Assembly: GCA_012520295.1 (NCBI GenBank) | Contig: JAAYOP010000046.1 | Span: 1-48,081 of the forward strand | DNA from: Clostridiales bacterium | GTDB lineage: Bacteria; Bacillota; Clostridia; Oscillospirales; Oscillospiraceae | Reading direction: 5' to 3' | Length of the DNA: 48,081 bases | Shown: piece after piece, positions 8,260 through 16,561 of the stretch | How positions within the stretch are numbered: position 1 is the stretch's first letter | Layout: every line of letters starts with the position of its first letter | The notes under the pieces: generated by a model | Told to the model about the DNA's origin: nothing | Database searches by the model: none | What the model saw: only the letters and a program-made list of their open reading frames with translations | Translations under genes and position numbers: made by a program

Positions 8260-9076
8260 ATTAATTAAGGGTATGTTTTCTTTTAACTTTATGGTCAGAG
8301 CTATATTGGTGGGAGTGCCGGTTGCCCTGTGCGCCGCGCTGCTGGGGGTAAGCCTGGTGCTCAAACGCTATTCCATGATTGGCGACGGGCTGTCTCATTT
8401 TGGCTTTGGAGTCCTGTCCGTTGCGGTGGCTTTAAACCTGGCTCCCCTGGCCTTTTCCATTCCCATAATGATTTTGGCGGCCTTTGCGCTGCTGAGAATA
8501 AGGGAGAGCAGTAAAATAAAAGGCGATGCCGCCACGGCCATTATCTCCACCGGCTCTCTGGCAGTGGGGATTATGGCCATATCCCTGTCTACCGGCATAA
8601 ATGCCGATGTATACAGCTATATGTTTGGCAGCATACTCGCCATGAGCAAGGGCGATGTATGGCTCTCCCTGTGCCTGTCATCCCTTGTGCTCATACTGTT
8701 TATAGTCTGTTATAACAGGATTTTTGCCATTACCTTTGACGAGGCCTTTGCCCAGGCGACAGGAACTCGAACCAACCTCTACAACTTTTTAATCGCAATA
8801 TCAACCGCCATTACAATTGTGCTCGGTATGAGGATGATAGGTACCCTGCTTATATCCGCCCTCATCGTCTTCCCCGCCCTTTCTGCCATGAGGATATGCA
8901 AGAGGTTTAAAAACGTTGTAATATGTGCTGCAGTTATTTCGGTCATCTGCCTGCTGTCAGGCCTTGTTATCTCATATGCTTTGGCGACCCCCACAGGGGC
9001 AAGCATCGTTGTAGTCAACATCATATTCTTCATTGCCTTTTCCCTGGCAGGATTTATAAAGTCCAGGGTAAATTAA
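8252..9076 (+). CDS. znuB: Metal ABC transporter permease (ZnuB type)
   Basis: A 274-residue integral membrane protein of the ABC-3 permease family (ZnuB/TroC). It has about eight helices, and the segments RYSMIGDGLSHFGFG and GTLLISALIVFPALSA are diagnostic. Start ATG at 8252 with GGAGG at 8239-8243, inside the end of the ATPase gene. It completes a regulator-binding protein-ATPase-permease zinc operon. Confidence 0.93.
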   Translation: MIELIKGMFSFNFMVRAILVGVPVALCAALLGVSLVLKRYSMIGDGLSHFGFGVLSVAVALNLAPLAFSIPIMILAAFALLRIRESSKIKGDAATAIISTGSLAVGIMAISLSTGINADVYSYMFGSILAMSKGDVWLSLCLSSLVLILFIVCYNRIFAITFDEAFAQATGTRTNLYNFLIAISTAITIVLGMRMIGTLLISALIVFPALSAMRICKRFKNVVICAAVISVICLLSGLVISYALATPTGASIVVVNIIFFIAFSLAGFIKSRVN

Positions 9077-9138
9077 CAGCGCGTTTTTCAGGCCCTTATA
9101 AGCCGGCGCAACAAATCATATTGTTTGAGAGGTAACGA

Positions 9139-9651
9139 ATGCAAAAAGAGATTTATCTTGCTGGAGGATGCTTCTGGGGAGTTGAGAAATATTTCTCATT
9201 AATAGACGGCGTTCTTGAAACGCAGGTTGGATATGCAAACGGAAATACGGACACCCCCACCTATTATCAGGTCTGTCACGAAAATACAGGCCATGCCGAA
9301 ACCGTTAAAATCGTATATGAGGATACCGGAGAGATCCTATCGGTTTTGCTCTCCCTGTACTATCAGATAATAGATCCCACCTCTATAGACCGCCAGGGGG
9401 GCGATGTGGGCAGGCAGTACAGAACCGGCATATACTATACAAATCCCGGCGATTTGCCGATTATAGAAACCTCCCTGGACGGGCTCCGGAGAAAACTTCG
9501 CCGTGAGCTCGCTATTGAAGTTTTACCCTTGAAGTGCTTCTGGCCCGCCGAAGAATACCATCAAAAATATCTCTTGAAAAATCCTGAAGGATATTGTCAT
9601 ATCGGAAACGCTCATTTTGAGCGTGCAAAACGGGCTTCTCTTTTGCGATAG
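9139..9651 (+). CDS. msrA: Peptide methionine-S-sulfoxide reductase MsrA
   Basis: A 170-residue protein with the MsrA active site GGCFWG (Cys about residue 11), followed by VGYANGNTDTPTYYQVC, HAETVKI and EEYHQKYL. It repairs oxidised methionine (S-epimer) in proteins. GAGAGG precedes the ATG. It lies 62 bases after znuB with no clear terminator between, so read-through from the zinc operon is possible. Confidence 0.95.
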   Translation: MQKEIYLAGGCFWGVEKYFSLIDGVLETQVGYANGNTDTPTYYQVCHENTGHAETVKIVYEDTGEILSVLLSLYYQIIDPTSIDRQGGDVGRQYRTGIYYTNPGDLPIIETSLDGLRRKLRRELAIEVLPLKCFWPAEEYHQKYLLKNPEGYCHIGNAHFERAKRASLLR

Positions 9652-9761
9652 CATATCAATGAACCGTAAGCCGCTGCCTGCAGGTAGTTGCCCGTCCTCC
9701 GCTAAATACACGTCAAGCATATCTAAGACAAAGGGGTTATGCACAAATATATAACAAAAAG

Positions 9762-9804
9762 CCGTTGTCGGGAAAAAGGGACAAAGCCCGACAGCGGTTT
9801 TTTT
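9762..9804 (+). terminator. Intrinsic terminator after msrA
   Basis: 11-bp stem CCGTTGTCGGG/CCCGACAGCGG (one G-T pair) followed by seven T. Confidence 0.9.
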
Positions 9805-9926
9805 GCTGTTTGAAAAATTTATAAATTGGCAGGTTTTTTTGCAGTTTTATGCACAAAAGTCAAAGATTTTGGAGATATTATGTAGTTTTATATGGAATTT
9901 TAGGCTAATTTTTTAGATTCAAATGC

Positions 9927-9954
9927 TTGACAATTCAAAATCTGATGCTAGAAT
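9927..9954 (+). promoter_or_regulatory. Promoter of the fatty acid cluster
   Basis: TTGACA (9927-9932), 16-bp spacer, TAGAAT (9949-9954). The -35 is embedded in the dyad TTGA-CAAT-TCAA, a possible operator. Confidence 0.65.
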
Positions 9955-10024
9955 ATGCTTAAAGAATTTTTACTAATTCTTTTTAGTATTTTTGACTATA
10001 AGGTTATAAGGAGAAACATATGCT

Positions 10025-10255
10025 ATGAATACATTTGACTCTGTCAAGGCTTTAGTCGTGGAAACACTGGGATGTGAAGAGAATGATGTGACCCTGGAGA
10101 CCAACTTGAAGGATGACCTGGGCGCCGATTCCCTTACAGCGGTTGAGATGATAATGGTGCTGGAGGACGAGTTTGATATCATGATTCCGGAGGAAGCTTC
10201 CAGGGATATAGAGACAGTCGGCGATTTGGTCAATCTTGTTCAATCCCTTCTTTAG
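10025..10255 (+). CDS. acpP: Acyl carrier protein
   Basis: A 76-residue acidic ACP carrying the phosphopantetheine motif GADSLTAVEM (Ser about residue 38). It holds growing acyl chains in type II fatty acid synthesis. AAGGAG (10008-10013) is 11 bases before this ATG but only 6 before another ATG at 10020. The latter opens a two-codon ORF (ATG CTA TGA) whose stop overlaps the acpP start. This could couple or dampen acpP translation. First gene of the fab operon. Confidence 0.93.
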   Translation: MNTFDSVKALVVETLGCEENDVTLETNLKDDLGADSLTAVEMIMVLEDEFDIMIPEEASRDIETVGDLVNLVQSLL

Positions 10256-10333
10256 CATTTCTAATAAGCGCCGGCATATTGCGGCAGATATTCTAGGGCA
10301 TGAAACTTCAATTTGATTTATCGGGGTGATCCT

Positions 10334-11308
10334 TTGACAGGACTTAAAATACTGGGCACAGGCAGCTGTGTTCCCAATCATTCCGTGACCAACCAGATGC
10401 TGGAGACCGTAGTTGACACCAGTGATGACTGGATTTCATCCAGAACAGGCATTAGGTCCAGATGTATAGCCAATGGCGACACAAATTTAACCATGGCGAA
10501 GGCGGCCGCGGAAAGGGCCATCGAAGCTGCCGGTATAAAAAACAGCGACATTGAGGTCGTGCTCTGTGCCACCATCACCAATGAATATGTGACGCCCTCC
10601 CTGTCCTGTCTTCTGCAGAGGGAGCTTGGACTAAATGAAGAGGTACTGGCTTTTGATATAAATGCTGCCTGCAGCGGATTTGTTTACGCGCTTAACACCG
10701 CTCACAGTCTTTTGCAGAAAACATCCAATAAATACGCTCTTGTTGTCGGCAGCGAAGTACTCTCTAAAATAATGGATTTCACTGACCGGAACACCTGCGT
10801 ATTATTTGGCGACGGTTCGGGCGCGGTAGTGGTGAAGCTTTCAAGAAGAATGCCCTTTCTTTTTAATTCAGGGGCCAGAGGCGACAACCTGGTGCTCAAC
10901 TGCCCCGCTATTTATGAAAGCAATAACCCGTTTTCTCAGAACACGAATGAAAAGAAAGCCGGGTTTCTCCAAATGGATGGCTCGGAGGTATTCCGTTTTG
11001 CCGTGGAGAGCATTAAAAAGAGTATTATGGCTCTCCTGGAAAAAGCCCAGGTCTCCCCTGAGGAAATAGACCACTATGTGCTGCACCAGGCAAACAGCCG
11101 TATCATATGTACCGCGGCCAAGAGACTGGGCGCTCCCATTGAAAGGTTTTTCATGAATATTGAAAAACGGGGTAACACTTCGGCTGCCAGCATTCCCATA
11201 GCTCTCGATGAGATGCGCACAAGCGGCAGGCTCAAGCGGGGCGACAAGCTGGTTCTTTCAGGCTTCGGCGGAGGGCTGACCTACGGCTCTGTTTATATGG
11301 CATGGTAG
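10334..11308 (+). CDS. fabH: 3-oxoacyl-ACP synthase III (FabH)
   Basis: A 324-residue ketoacyl synthase III, which condenses acetyl- or branched acyl-CoA with malonyl-ACP to start chains. The catalytic triad is visible: Cys113 in NAACSGF, His in YVLHQAN, Asn in KRGNTSAAS. TTG at 10334 is chosen because GGGGTGA lies just upstream and the protein then begins like its relatives (MTGLKILGTGS). The TTG at 10313 is the upstream alternative. Confidence 0.94.
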   Translation: MTGLKILGTGSCVPNHSVTNQMLETVVDTSDDWISSRTGIRSRCIANGDTNLTMAKAAAERAIEAAGIKNSDIEVVLCATITNEYVTPSLSCLLQRELGLNEEVLAFDINAACSGFVYALNTAHSLLQKTSNKYALVVGSEVLSKIMDFTDRNTCVLFGDGSGAVVVKLSRRMPFLFNSGARGDNLVLNCPAIYESNNPFSQNTNEKKAGFLQMDGSEVFRFAVESIKKSIMALLEKAQVSPEEIDHYVLHQANSRIICTAAKRLGAPIERFFMNIEKRGNTSAASIPIALDEMRTSGRLKRGDKLVLSGFGGGLTYGSVYMAW

Positions 11309-11318
11309 TAACATAGCT

Positions 11319-11347
11319 TTGACATACCTTTATTTTCTTGTTATTAT
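11319..11347 (+). promoter_or_regulatory. Possible internal promoter before fabK
   Basis: TTGACA (11319-11324), 17-bp spacer, TATTAT (11342-11347), in the only sizeable gap between fabH and fabK. Confidence 0.5.
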
Positions 11348-11375
11348 TAATTATTAAATAATTATTGAAGCCTTT

Positions 11376-12338
11376 ATGAAAGAGACGGTAAATATGGATT
11401 TGAGAGATATGCTGGGTATTAAATACCCGATAATACAGGGCGGCATGGCGAATATTGCAACTGGAGAATTTGCCGCCGCCATATCAAATGCCGGCGGCCT
11501 GGGGCTGATTGCCGCAGGCGGACTGACAACACAGCAGCTGCGTGACAATATCCGAAAAGCCAAAGCTCTGACGGAAAAACCCTTTGGCGTCAACATCATG
11601 CTTATGCACCCCAATGCCGATGAGGCCTCGGATATAGTAATTGAAGAGGGGGTGGGCGTAGTCACGACTGGCGCGGGCAATCCGGGGAAATACATGGATA
11701 AGTGGAAGAAGGCGGGGCTGAAGGTTTTCCCAATAGTCCCCAGTGTAGCCTTTGCCCGCAGAATGGAAAAGTACGGTGCGGACGGGGTTATAGCCGAAGG
11801 TACCGAGAGCGGCGGGCATGTGGGCGAGCTGACAACGATGGCCCTTGTTCCTCAGGTGGTATCCGCCGTTCAGATACCTGTTGTTGCCGCGGGCGGTATT
11901 GCCAGCGGACCTCAGATGCTGGCGGCATTTGCCCTGGGAGCGGTGGGAGTGCAGATTGGCACCGCGCTTCTTGTATCTGAAGAATGTCCTATCCATATTA
12001 ATTATAAAAATGCTATAATAAAAGCCAAGGATACAGACACCACAGTAACTGGAAGAATTGCGGGAATTCCTGTGCGAATTTTGAAAAACAAAATGGCGCG
12101 TGAATATCTCAAGCGTGAAAAGGAAGGCGCAAATATTGAGGAGCTGGAGCTTTATACTCTGGGCTCCCTCAGAAAAGCGGTCATTGACGGCGATATCCAC
12201 ACAGGTTCTCTGATGTCCGGGCAGGTTGCAGGTCAGCTTAAACAGATACGGCCTGCCGGCGAAATAATGGAAGAGCTTTTCAATGACTTCAGAAAAGCGT
12301 TTGAGGAATTAAAAAACAGTTCTTTGCTCAACAGATAG
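11376..12338 (+). CDS. fabK: Enoyl-ACP reductase II (FabK, FMN-dependent)
   Basis: A 320-residue TIM-barrel flavoprotein of the nitronate monooxygenase/FabK family. Features include YPIIQGGMANIATGEFAAAISNAGGLG at the N-terminus, GTESGGHVG, and the FMN-phosphate loop AAGGIASG. It carries out the last reduction of each elongation round; no FabI-type gene is in the cluster. Neither ATG 11376 nor ATG 11394 has a strong ribosome-binding site, and 11394 is a plausible alternative start. Confidence 0.92.
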   Translation: MKETVNMDLRDMLGIKYPIIQGGMANIATGEFAAAISNAGGLGLIAAGGLTTQQLRDNIRKAKALTEKPFGVNIMLMHPNADEASDIVIEEGVGVVTTGAGNPGKYMDKWKKAGLKVFPIVPSVAFARRMEKYGADGVIAEGTESGGHVGELTTMALVPQVVSAVQIPVVAAGGIASGPQMLAAFALGAVGVQIGTALLVSEECPIHINYKNAIIKAKDTDTTVTGRIAGIPVRILKNKMAREYLKREKEGANIEELELYTLGSLRKAVIDGDIHTGSLMSGQVAGQLKQIRPAGEIMEELFNDFRKAFEELKNSSLLNR

Positions 12339-12356
12339 TTTTTATGGAGGTTCATT

Positions 12357-13292
12357 ATGAAGCTTGCTTTTCTTTACGCTGGTCAAGGCAGCCAGAAGAC
12401 GGGAATGGGCAGAGATCTATATGAAGAGTTTCCCTCTATCCGCAGCTGCTTTGAGAATAAAAGCGCGGGCTTTGACTTAAAGGAACTATGCTTTGAAGCG
12501 CCGCTGGAGGTTTTGTCAAAAACCAGATATACCCAGCCATGTATGGCCGCAATTGCAATGGCGATAACAAAACTGCTTTATGACGAAGGCATATATCCCT
12601 CTTACGCAGCAGGTCTGTCTCTGGGCGAGTATTCCGCTCTTTACGCTTCTGGAGTATTTGACGATGACTCTCTTATCAGCATTCTGGCCTTCAGAGGCAA
12701 GGTAATGGAAGAAACTACGGCAAACATCAAGTCCAAGATGTGTGCTGTTTTTAACCTTTCCGAAGAGCGTATTATGGAAGCCATCGATAAAGTCAACAGC
12801 CTTAACCTGGGCGTTGTGGCATGCGCCAATTTCAACTGCCCCGGCCAGATTGTCATAGGCGGAGAGGAAAAGGCCGTTGACGCGGCCGCCGAAATATGCA
12901 AGAGGATGGGAGCAAAGCGCTGCGTCCCCCTCAATGTGAGTGGACCATTTCACACCCCCCTTATGGAAGAGGCCTCGGTTTTGCTGGGCGAGAGATTGGA
13001 GCAGACAAAGCTATATGACATGAGCTTTTCCGTGGTTTTCAATTCAACGGCTGATATACTGGGCGATGGCGAAACCATCCCCCACATACTAAAAAACCAG
13101 ATTAAATCCCCGGTGCTTTTTGAAAAAACCATATATAGGCTCCGAAGTATGGGCGTTGATACAATTATAGAAATCGGACCGGGCAGGGTTCTTTCCGGTT
13201 TTGTAAGGAAGACCGCGCCTGAAATCGTCTCATATACCATTGAAGATGTGGAGAGCTTTTATAAAACCGTAAAGGCGGTAAAAAGTGCATGA
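12357..13292 (+). CDS. fabD: Malonyl-CoA:ACP transacylase (FabD)
   Basis: A 311-residue acyltransferase with FLYAGQGSQKTGMG near the start, the nucleophile motif GLSLGEYSAL (Ser88), and the catalytic His in GPFHTPLM. It loads malonyl onto ACP. GGAGG precedes the ATG. The stop overlaps the fabG start in ATGA. Confidence 0.95.
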   Translation: MKLAFLYAGQGSQKTGMGRDLYEEFPSIRSCFENKSAGFDLKELCFEAPLEVLSKTRYTQPCMAAIAMAITKLLYDEGIYPSYAAGLSLGEYSALYASGVFDDDSLISILAFRGKVMEETTANIKSKMCAVFNLSEERIMEAIDKVNSLNLGVVACANFNCPGQIVIGGEEKAVDAAAEICKRMGAKRCVPLNVSGPFHTPLMEEASVLLGERLEQTKLYDMSFSVVFNSTADILGDGETIPHILKNQIKSPVLFEKTIYRLRSMGVDTIIEIGPGRVLSGFVRKTAPEIVSYTIEDVESFYKTVKAVKSA

Positions 13293-14041
13293 ATAATATT
13301 ATGCTTACAGGTAAAACAGCCATCGTTACAGGCGGCGGACGCGGGATAGGCCGGCTCATCTGCGTAAAACTGGCGGAGCGGGGGGCAAATATCGTCATAA
13401 ACTATGCCGGAAACGATAAGGAGGCAGAGCTCACCAGGGATTTGTGTCAGCTGGCGGGCGCAAATGCCGTTCTCGCCAAGGGGGATGTCTCCAAAATGAA
13501 AGCCTGCGAGAAAATTTTTGAAGTCTGCGAAAAAAGCTTTGGTCCTCCCGACATTCTGATCAATAACGCGGGAATTACGAAGGACAATTTGATTCTAAGA
13601 ATGACGCCTGAGGATTTTGACGCCGTTATCGCCGTCAATCTGAAAGGCGCTTTCAACTGTATTAAGCTGGCTTTCCGCCCCATGGGCAAGAAGAGAAGCG
13701 GGCGAATAGTCAATATATCCAGCATTGTGGGCATCGGTGGAAATGTCGGCCAGGCCAATTATGCCGCCAGCAAGGCAGGCCTCATAGGCCTGACCAAATC
13801 GGCCGCCAAGGAATTTGCCAAGCGGGGTATCACCGTAAACGCCGTTGCTCCCGGATACATTGAAACTGACATGACAGCCGGCTTATCGGATGAGCTGAAA
13901 AATGAAATGCTCAAGGCCATTCCGTTGGCACGGCCGGGCAAGGGTGAAGATGTGGCCTCGCTGGTTGCTTTTTTATGTAGCGAGGAGGCTTCCTATATAA
14001 CTGGTCAGGTCATTTGTGTTGACGGAGGTATGTCCGTGTAG
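13289..14041 (+). CDS. fabG: 3-oxoacyl-ACP reductase (FabG)
   Basis: A 250-residue short-chain dehydrogenase: NADP motif TGGGRGIG, NNAG, catalytic Ser in NISSIVG, and YxxxK in YAASKAG. It ends with the family-typical ITGQVICVDGGMSV. Four-base overlap with fabD. Confidence 0.95.
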   Translation: MNNIMLTGKTAIVTGGGRGIGRLICVKLAERGANIVINYAGNDKEAELTRDLCQLAGANAVLAKGDVSKMKACEKIFEVCEKSFGPPDILINNAGITKDNLILRMTPEDFDAVIAVNLKGAFNCIKLAFRPMGKKRSGRIVNISSIVGIGGNVGQANYAASKAGLIGLTKSAAKEFAKRGITVNAVAPGYIETDMTAGLSDELKNEMLKAIPLARPGKGEDVASLVAFLCSEEASYITGQVICVDGGMSV

Positions 14042-14091
14042 CGTTAAATCTCTGAAAATTTTCGCCTATGTCTTTAAAAATGACATAATTC

Positions 14092-14127
14092 GCTATATAA
14101 TAGTTAATAGGCTAACTATTATATAGC
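14092..14127 (+). repeat. Perfect 15-bp inverted repeat between fabG and fabF
   Basis: GCTATATAATAGTTA (14092-14106) and its exact complement TAACTATTATATAGC (14113-14127) with a 6-nt loop. It lacks a T-tract, so a regulator binding site or an mRNA processing or stability structure is as likely as a terminator. Confidence 0.85.
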
Positions 14128-14174
14128 TCACAACCGCATTGCAAATTATTCCAATAACAGAAAGGCTAAGTTCA

Positions 14175-15407
14175 ATGAACAGACGTGTTGTCATAACCGG
14201 TATGGGAGCTGTGACACCCCTCGGAAACAATGTAAAAACTTTCTGGGACTCTATAAAAAAGGGTGTCTGCGGTATTGGCCCTATAACAGCCTATGATACA
14301 AGCGAAACTAAGGTGAAGCTGGCAGCAGAGGTTAAAATAGACCCTTCGGAATACCTGCCCCCGGCAGATATCAAGAAAATGGACAGTTTCACTGTTTTGG
14401 CCATGATAGCCGCCAATGAGGCGCTGGAAGACAGCGGCATAAGCTGCGATAACGCAGATCCAAATAGATGCGGAGTCCTTGTATCCTCCGGTATCGGAGG
14501 GATAAAAACGATTATCCGTGAGTACAACAAAAGCCTGGAAAAGGGATACGACAGGGTCTCCCCTTTCTTTATCCCCATGGCTATAGTAAATATGGCCTCC
14601 GGAAGGATAGCTATAAAAACAGGCTTTCATGGCCAGGCTTCAGCAGTCGTAACGGCCTGCGCCGGCAGTGCCAATGCCATTGGCGAAGCCATGCGTATGA
14701 TCAGGCACGGATATCTGGACGCTGTCGTATGCGGCGGCACGGAATCGGCAATCATGCCCCTGACCATCGGCGGATTTACCTCCATGAGAGCCCTGTGCGA
14801 AACAGACGACCCTGGTCGTGCTTCCATTCCCTTCGATTTGGAGCGAAGCGGCTTTGTAATGGGCGAAGGCGCGGGCATTCTCGTTCTTGAGGAGCTTGAA
14901 CACGCCAAAAGGCGTGGCGCCAAAATATATGCGGAGGTCTCCGGATATGGTGTCACATGCGATGCCTACCATATAACGGCACCGGAGCCTACGGGCGAAT
15001 ACGGATCAGAGGCCATGAGACTTGCCTTGATGGATGCAGGTATTGGCCCGAGTGACATAGACTATATAAACGCCCACGGTACATCCACACCACTCAATGA
15101 CAAGGGTGAAACACAGGCAGTTAAGGCCACCTTCGGCAAGTATGCGACAAGATTAAAAATCAGTTCAACAAAGTCCATGACAGGCCATCTTCTGGGAGCC
15201 GCCGGCGCAGTGGAGACAATTATTTGCGCTCTGGCTGTTAAGGAAGGCTTTATACCGGCTACAATAAACTATAGGGTTCCGGACCCGGAATGCGATCTGG
15301 ACATTGTGCCGAATGCAGGTCTCCAGCAGAGTGTTAAATATGCAATGTCAAATTCCTTTGGATTTGGCGGCCATAACGTATCCCTTGTCATATCACATTA
15401 TGATTAA
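14175..15407 (+). CDS. fabF: 3-oxoacyl-ACP synthase II (FabF)
   Basis: A 410-residue condensing enzyme with Cys162 in TACAGSANAIG, His in NAHGTSTPLNDKGE, the second His in SMTGHLLGAAG, and the glycine-rich end NSFGFGGHN. It performs chain elongation. ATG 14175 is preferred to the in-frame upstream extension because AGAAAGG lies 9 bases before it and MNRRVVITGMG is the standard N-terminus. Confidence 0.95.
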   Translation: MNRRVVITGMGAVTPLGNNVKTFWDSIKKGVCGIGPITAYDTSETKVKLAAEVKIDPSEYLPPADIKKMDSFTVLAMIAANEALEDSGISCDNADPNRCGVLVSSGIGGIKTIIREYNKSLEKGYDRVSPFFIPMAIVNMASGRIAIKTGFHGQASAVVTACAGSANAIGEAMRMIRHGYLDAVVCGGTESAIMPLTIGGFTSMRALCETDDPGRASIPFDLERSGFVMGEGAGILVLEELEHAKRRGAKIYAEVSGYGVTCDAYHITAPEPTGEYGSEAMRLALMDAGIGPSDIDYINAHGTSTPLNDKGETQAVKATFGKYATRLKISSTKSMTGHLLGAAGAVETIICALAVKEGFIPATINYRVPDPECDLDIVPNAGLQQSVKYAMSNSFGFGGHNVSLVISHYD

Positions 15408-15426
15408 TTGAAAGGAGCTAGCCCCC

Positions 15427-15870
15427 TTGGAGCTTTCAGTTGATGAAATCAAAAAAATACTTCCCCACCGCTACCCTTTTTTGTTTGTCGACAGGATAAT
15501 CGACTTTGAACCGGGGAAATGGGCAAAAGGAATTAAATTGGTTTCGGCCAACGAAATGCTTTTTTTAGGCCACTTCCCGGATATGAATATTATGCCCGGT
15601 GTTTTGATTCTTGAAGCCCTTGCTCAGACAGGAGCCGTTGCCGCTCTTACCGCGCCGGAAGACAAAGGAAAAATCGCGCTGTTTGGAGGTATTAAAAACG
15701 CACGATTTAGAAAACAGGTAGTACCGGGTGATGTTTTACAATTGGAATGTGTCCTGACAAAAAGAAAAGGTTCAATTGGATTTGCGGAGGCTGAGGCAAA
15801 GGTCGAAGAGGATACCGTCTGTTTGGCGAATTTTGCTTTCGCTATCAGGGACATTGACGCCAGTTTATAA
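15427..15870 (+). CDS. fabZ: 3-hydroxyacyl-ACP dehydratase (FabZ)
   Basis: A 147-residue hotdog-fold dehydratase with LPHRYPFLFVDRI, catalytic His49 in GHFPDMNIMPGV and Glu63 in ILEALAQ. TTG start, with AAGGAG 9 bases upstream. Confidence 0.95.
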   Translation: MELSVDEIKKILPHRYPFLFVDRIIDFEPGKWAKGIKLVSANEMLFLGHFPDMNIMPGVLILEALAQTGAVAALTAPEDKGKIALFGGIKNARFRKQVVPGDVLQLECVLTKRKGSIGFAEAEAKVEEDTVCLANFAFAIRDIDASL

Positions 15871-15907
15871 TGACAAAAGAAACTATATAAAGAAACGGAG
15901 AATAATA

Positions 15908-16366
15908 ATGCTTGAGGTTTTATTTGCAGAGGTTTACGCAAAATTTAAGCTGAATTTTTACAGAAGGATATTCAGCCGCTTTGAAACAAGGGAGGCAAGC
16001 CTTACCGCGGTGGAAACATTCTGCGTTGAGGTTATTCACGCTCTGGACAATCCCACAATTAAAGAGTTTGCAAACTTTGTAATGATATCTCAGGCAAACG
16101 CCGCTTACAAGGTGCAAAACCTGATTAGAAAAGGCTATGTGACCAAGAAACGCTCTGAAGAGGACAGGCGGGAGTACACTCTCTCAGTCACGGACAAATT
16201 CTACCACTATTATGCCCAGAGTTCCGAATATATGAACGAGGTTATGAGAAGAATGCGCGAGCGCTTCACCGATTCGGAAATTAAAACCCTTGAATATATT
16301 CTGGAGACCATTTCAAACGAGCTTATGCCCGAGATACCTTTGAAAAAAAAGCTGCGTGTAGGCTAA
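15908..16366 (+). CDS. MarR-family regulator, FabT-like
   Basis: A 152-residue winged-helix protein. The ATG at 15908 follows CGGAGA; the longer in-frame version overlaps fabZ and is unlikely. The recognition region is ISQANAAYKVQNLIRKGYV and the wing is KRSEEDRREYTL. Position as the last gene of a fab operon suggests a FabT-type repressor of fatty acid synthesis, which in relatives responds to acyl-ACP. The known FabT gene is usually first in its cluster, so the assignment is contextual. Confidence 0.75.
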   Translation: MLEVLFAEVYAKFKLNFYRRIFSRFETREASLTAVETFCVEVIHALDNPTIKEFANFVMISQANAAYKVQNLIRKGYVTKKRSEEDRREYTLSVTDKFYHYYAQSSEYMNEVMRRMRERFTDSEIKTLEYILETISNELMPEIPLKKKLRVG

Positions 16367-16481
16367 CATAGCAATACTGAAGAAATTCATGCCGGTCAAA
16401 AGGAAGCCCGTTTTTCCACCGGTGTAATAACATCATAAGGCGTAGTCTTTCGCGGCAAATAGGATAAGTTTAGTTTATAAA

Positions 16482-16512
16482 GGGGCTGTTGCTCTGCTTG
16501 AGCAACAGCCCC
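16482..16512. terminator. Hairpin between convergent units
   Basis: Perfect 13-bp stem GGGGCTGTTGCTC/GAGCAACAGCCCC with a 5-nt loop, shared by the fab operon (+) and the ABC importer (-). T-tracts are weak on both sides. Confidence 0.75.
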
Positions 16513-16561
16513 TGACAGCATTAAATTTCAGAATTAACTCACATTATATGGGGTACGCAGC

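Larger units (their letters stand above)
9652..10024 (+). other. Non-coding spacer with terminator and fab promoter
   Basis: No credible gene. It holds the msrA terminator (9762-9804), an AT-rich leader, the fab promoter (9927-9954) and TA-rich sequence up to the acpP ribosome-binding site. The TTTTTGACTATAAGG stretch near 9988 and TTGA-CAAT-TCAA over the -35 are weak candidates for a fatty-acid regulator site. Confidence 0.6.

Noticed and set aside
11484-12200. 238-codon minus-strand ORF within fabK
   Set aside because: Fully inside fabK on the opposite strand, with no initiation site or motif.
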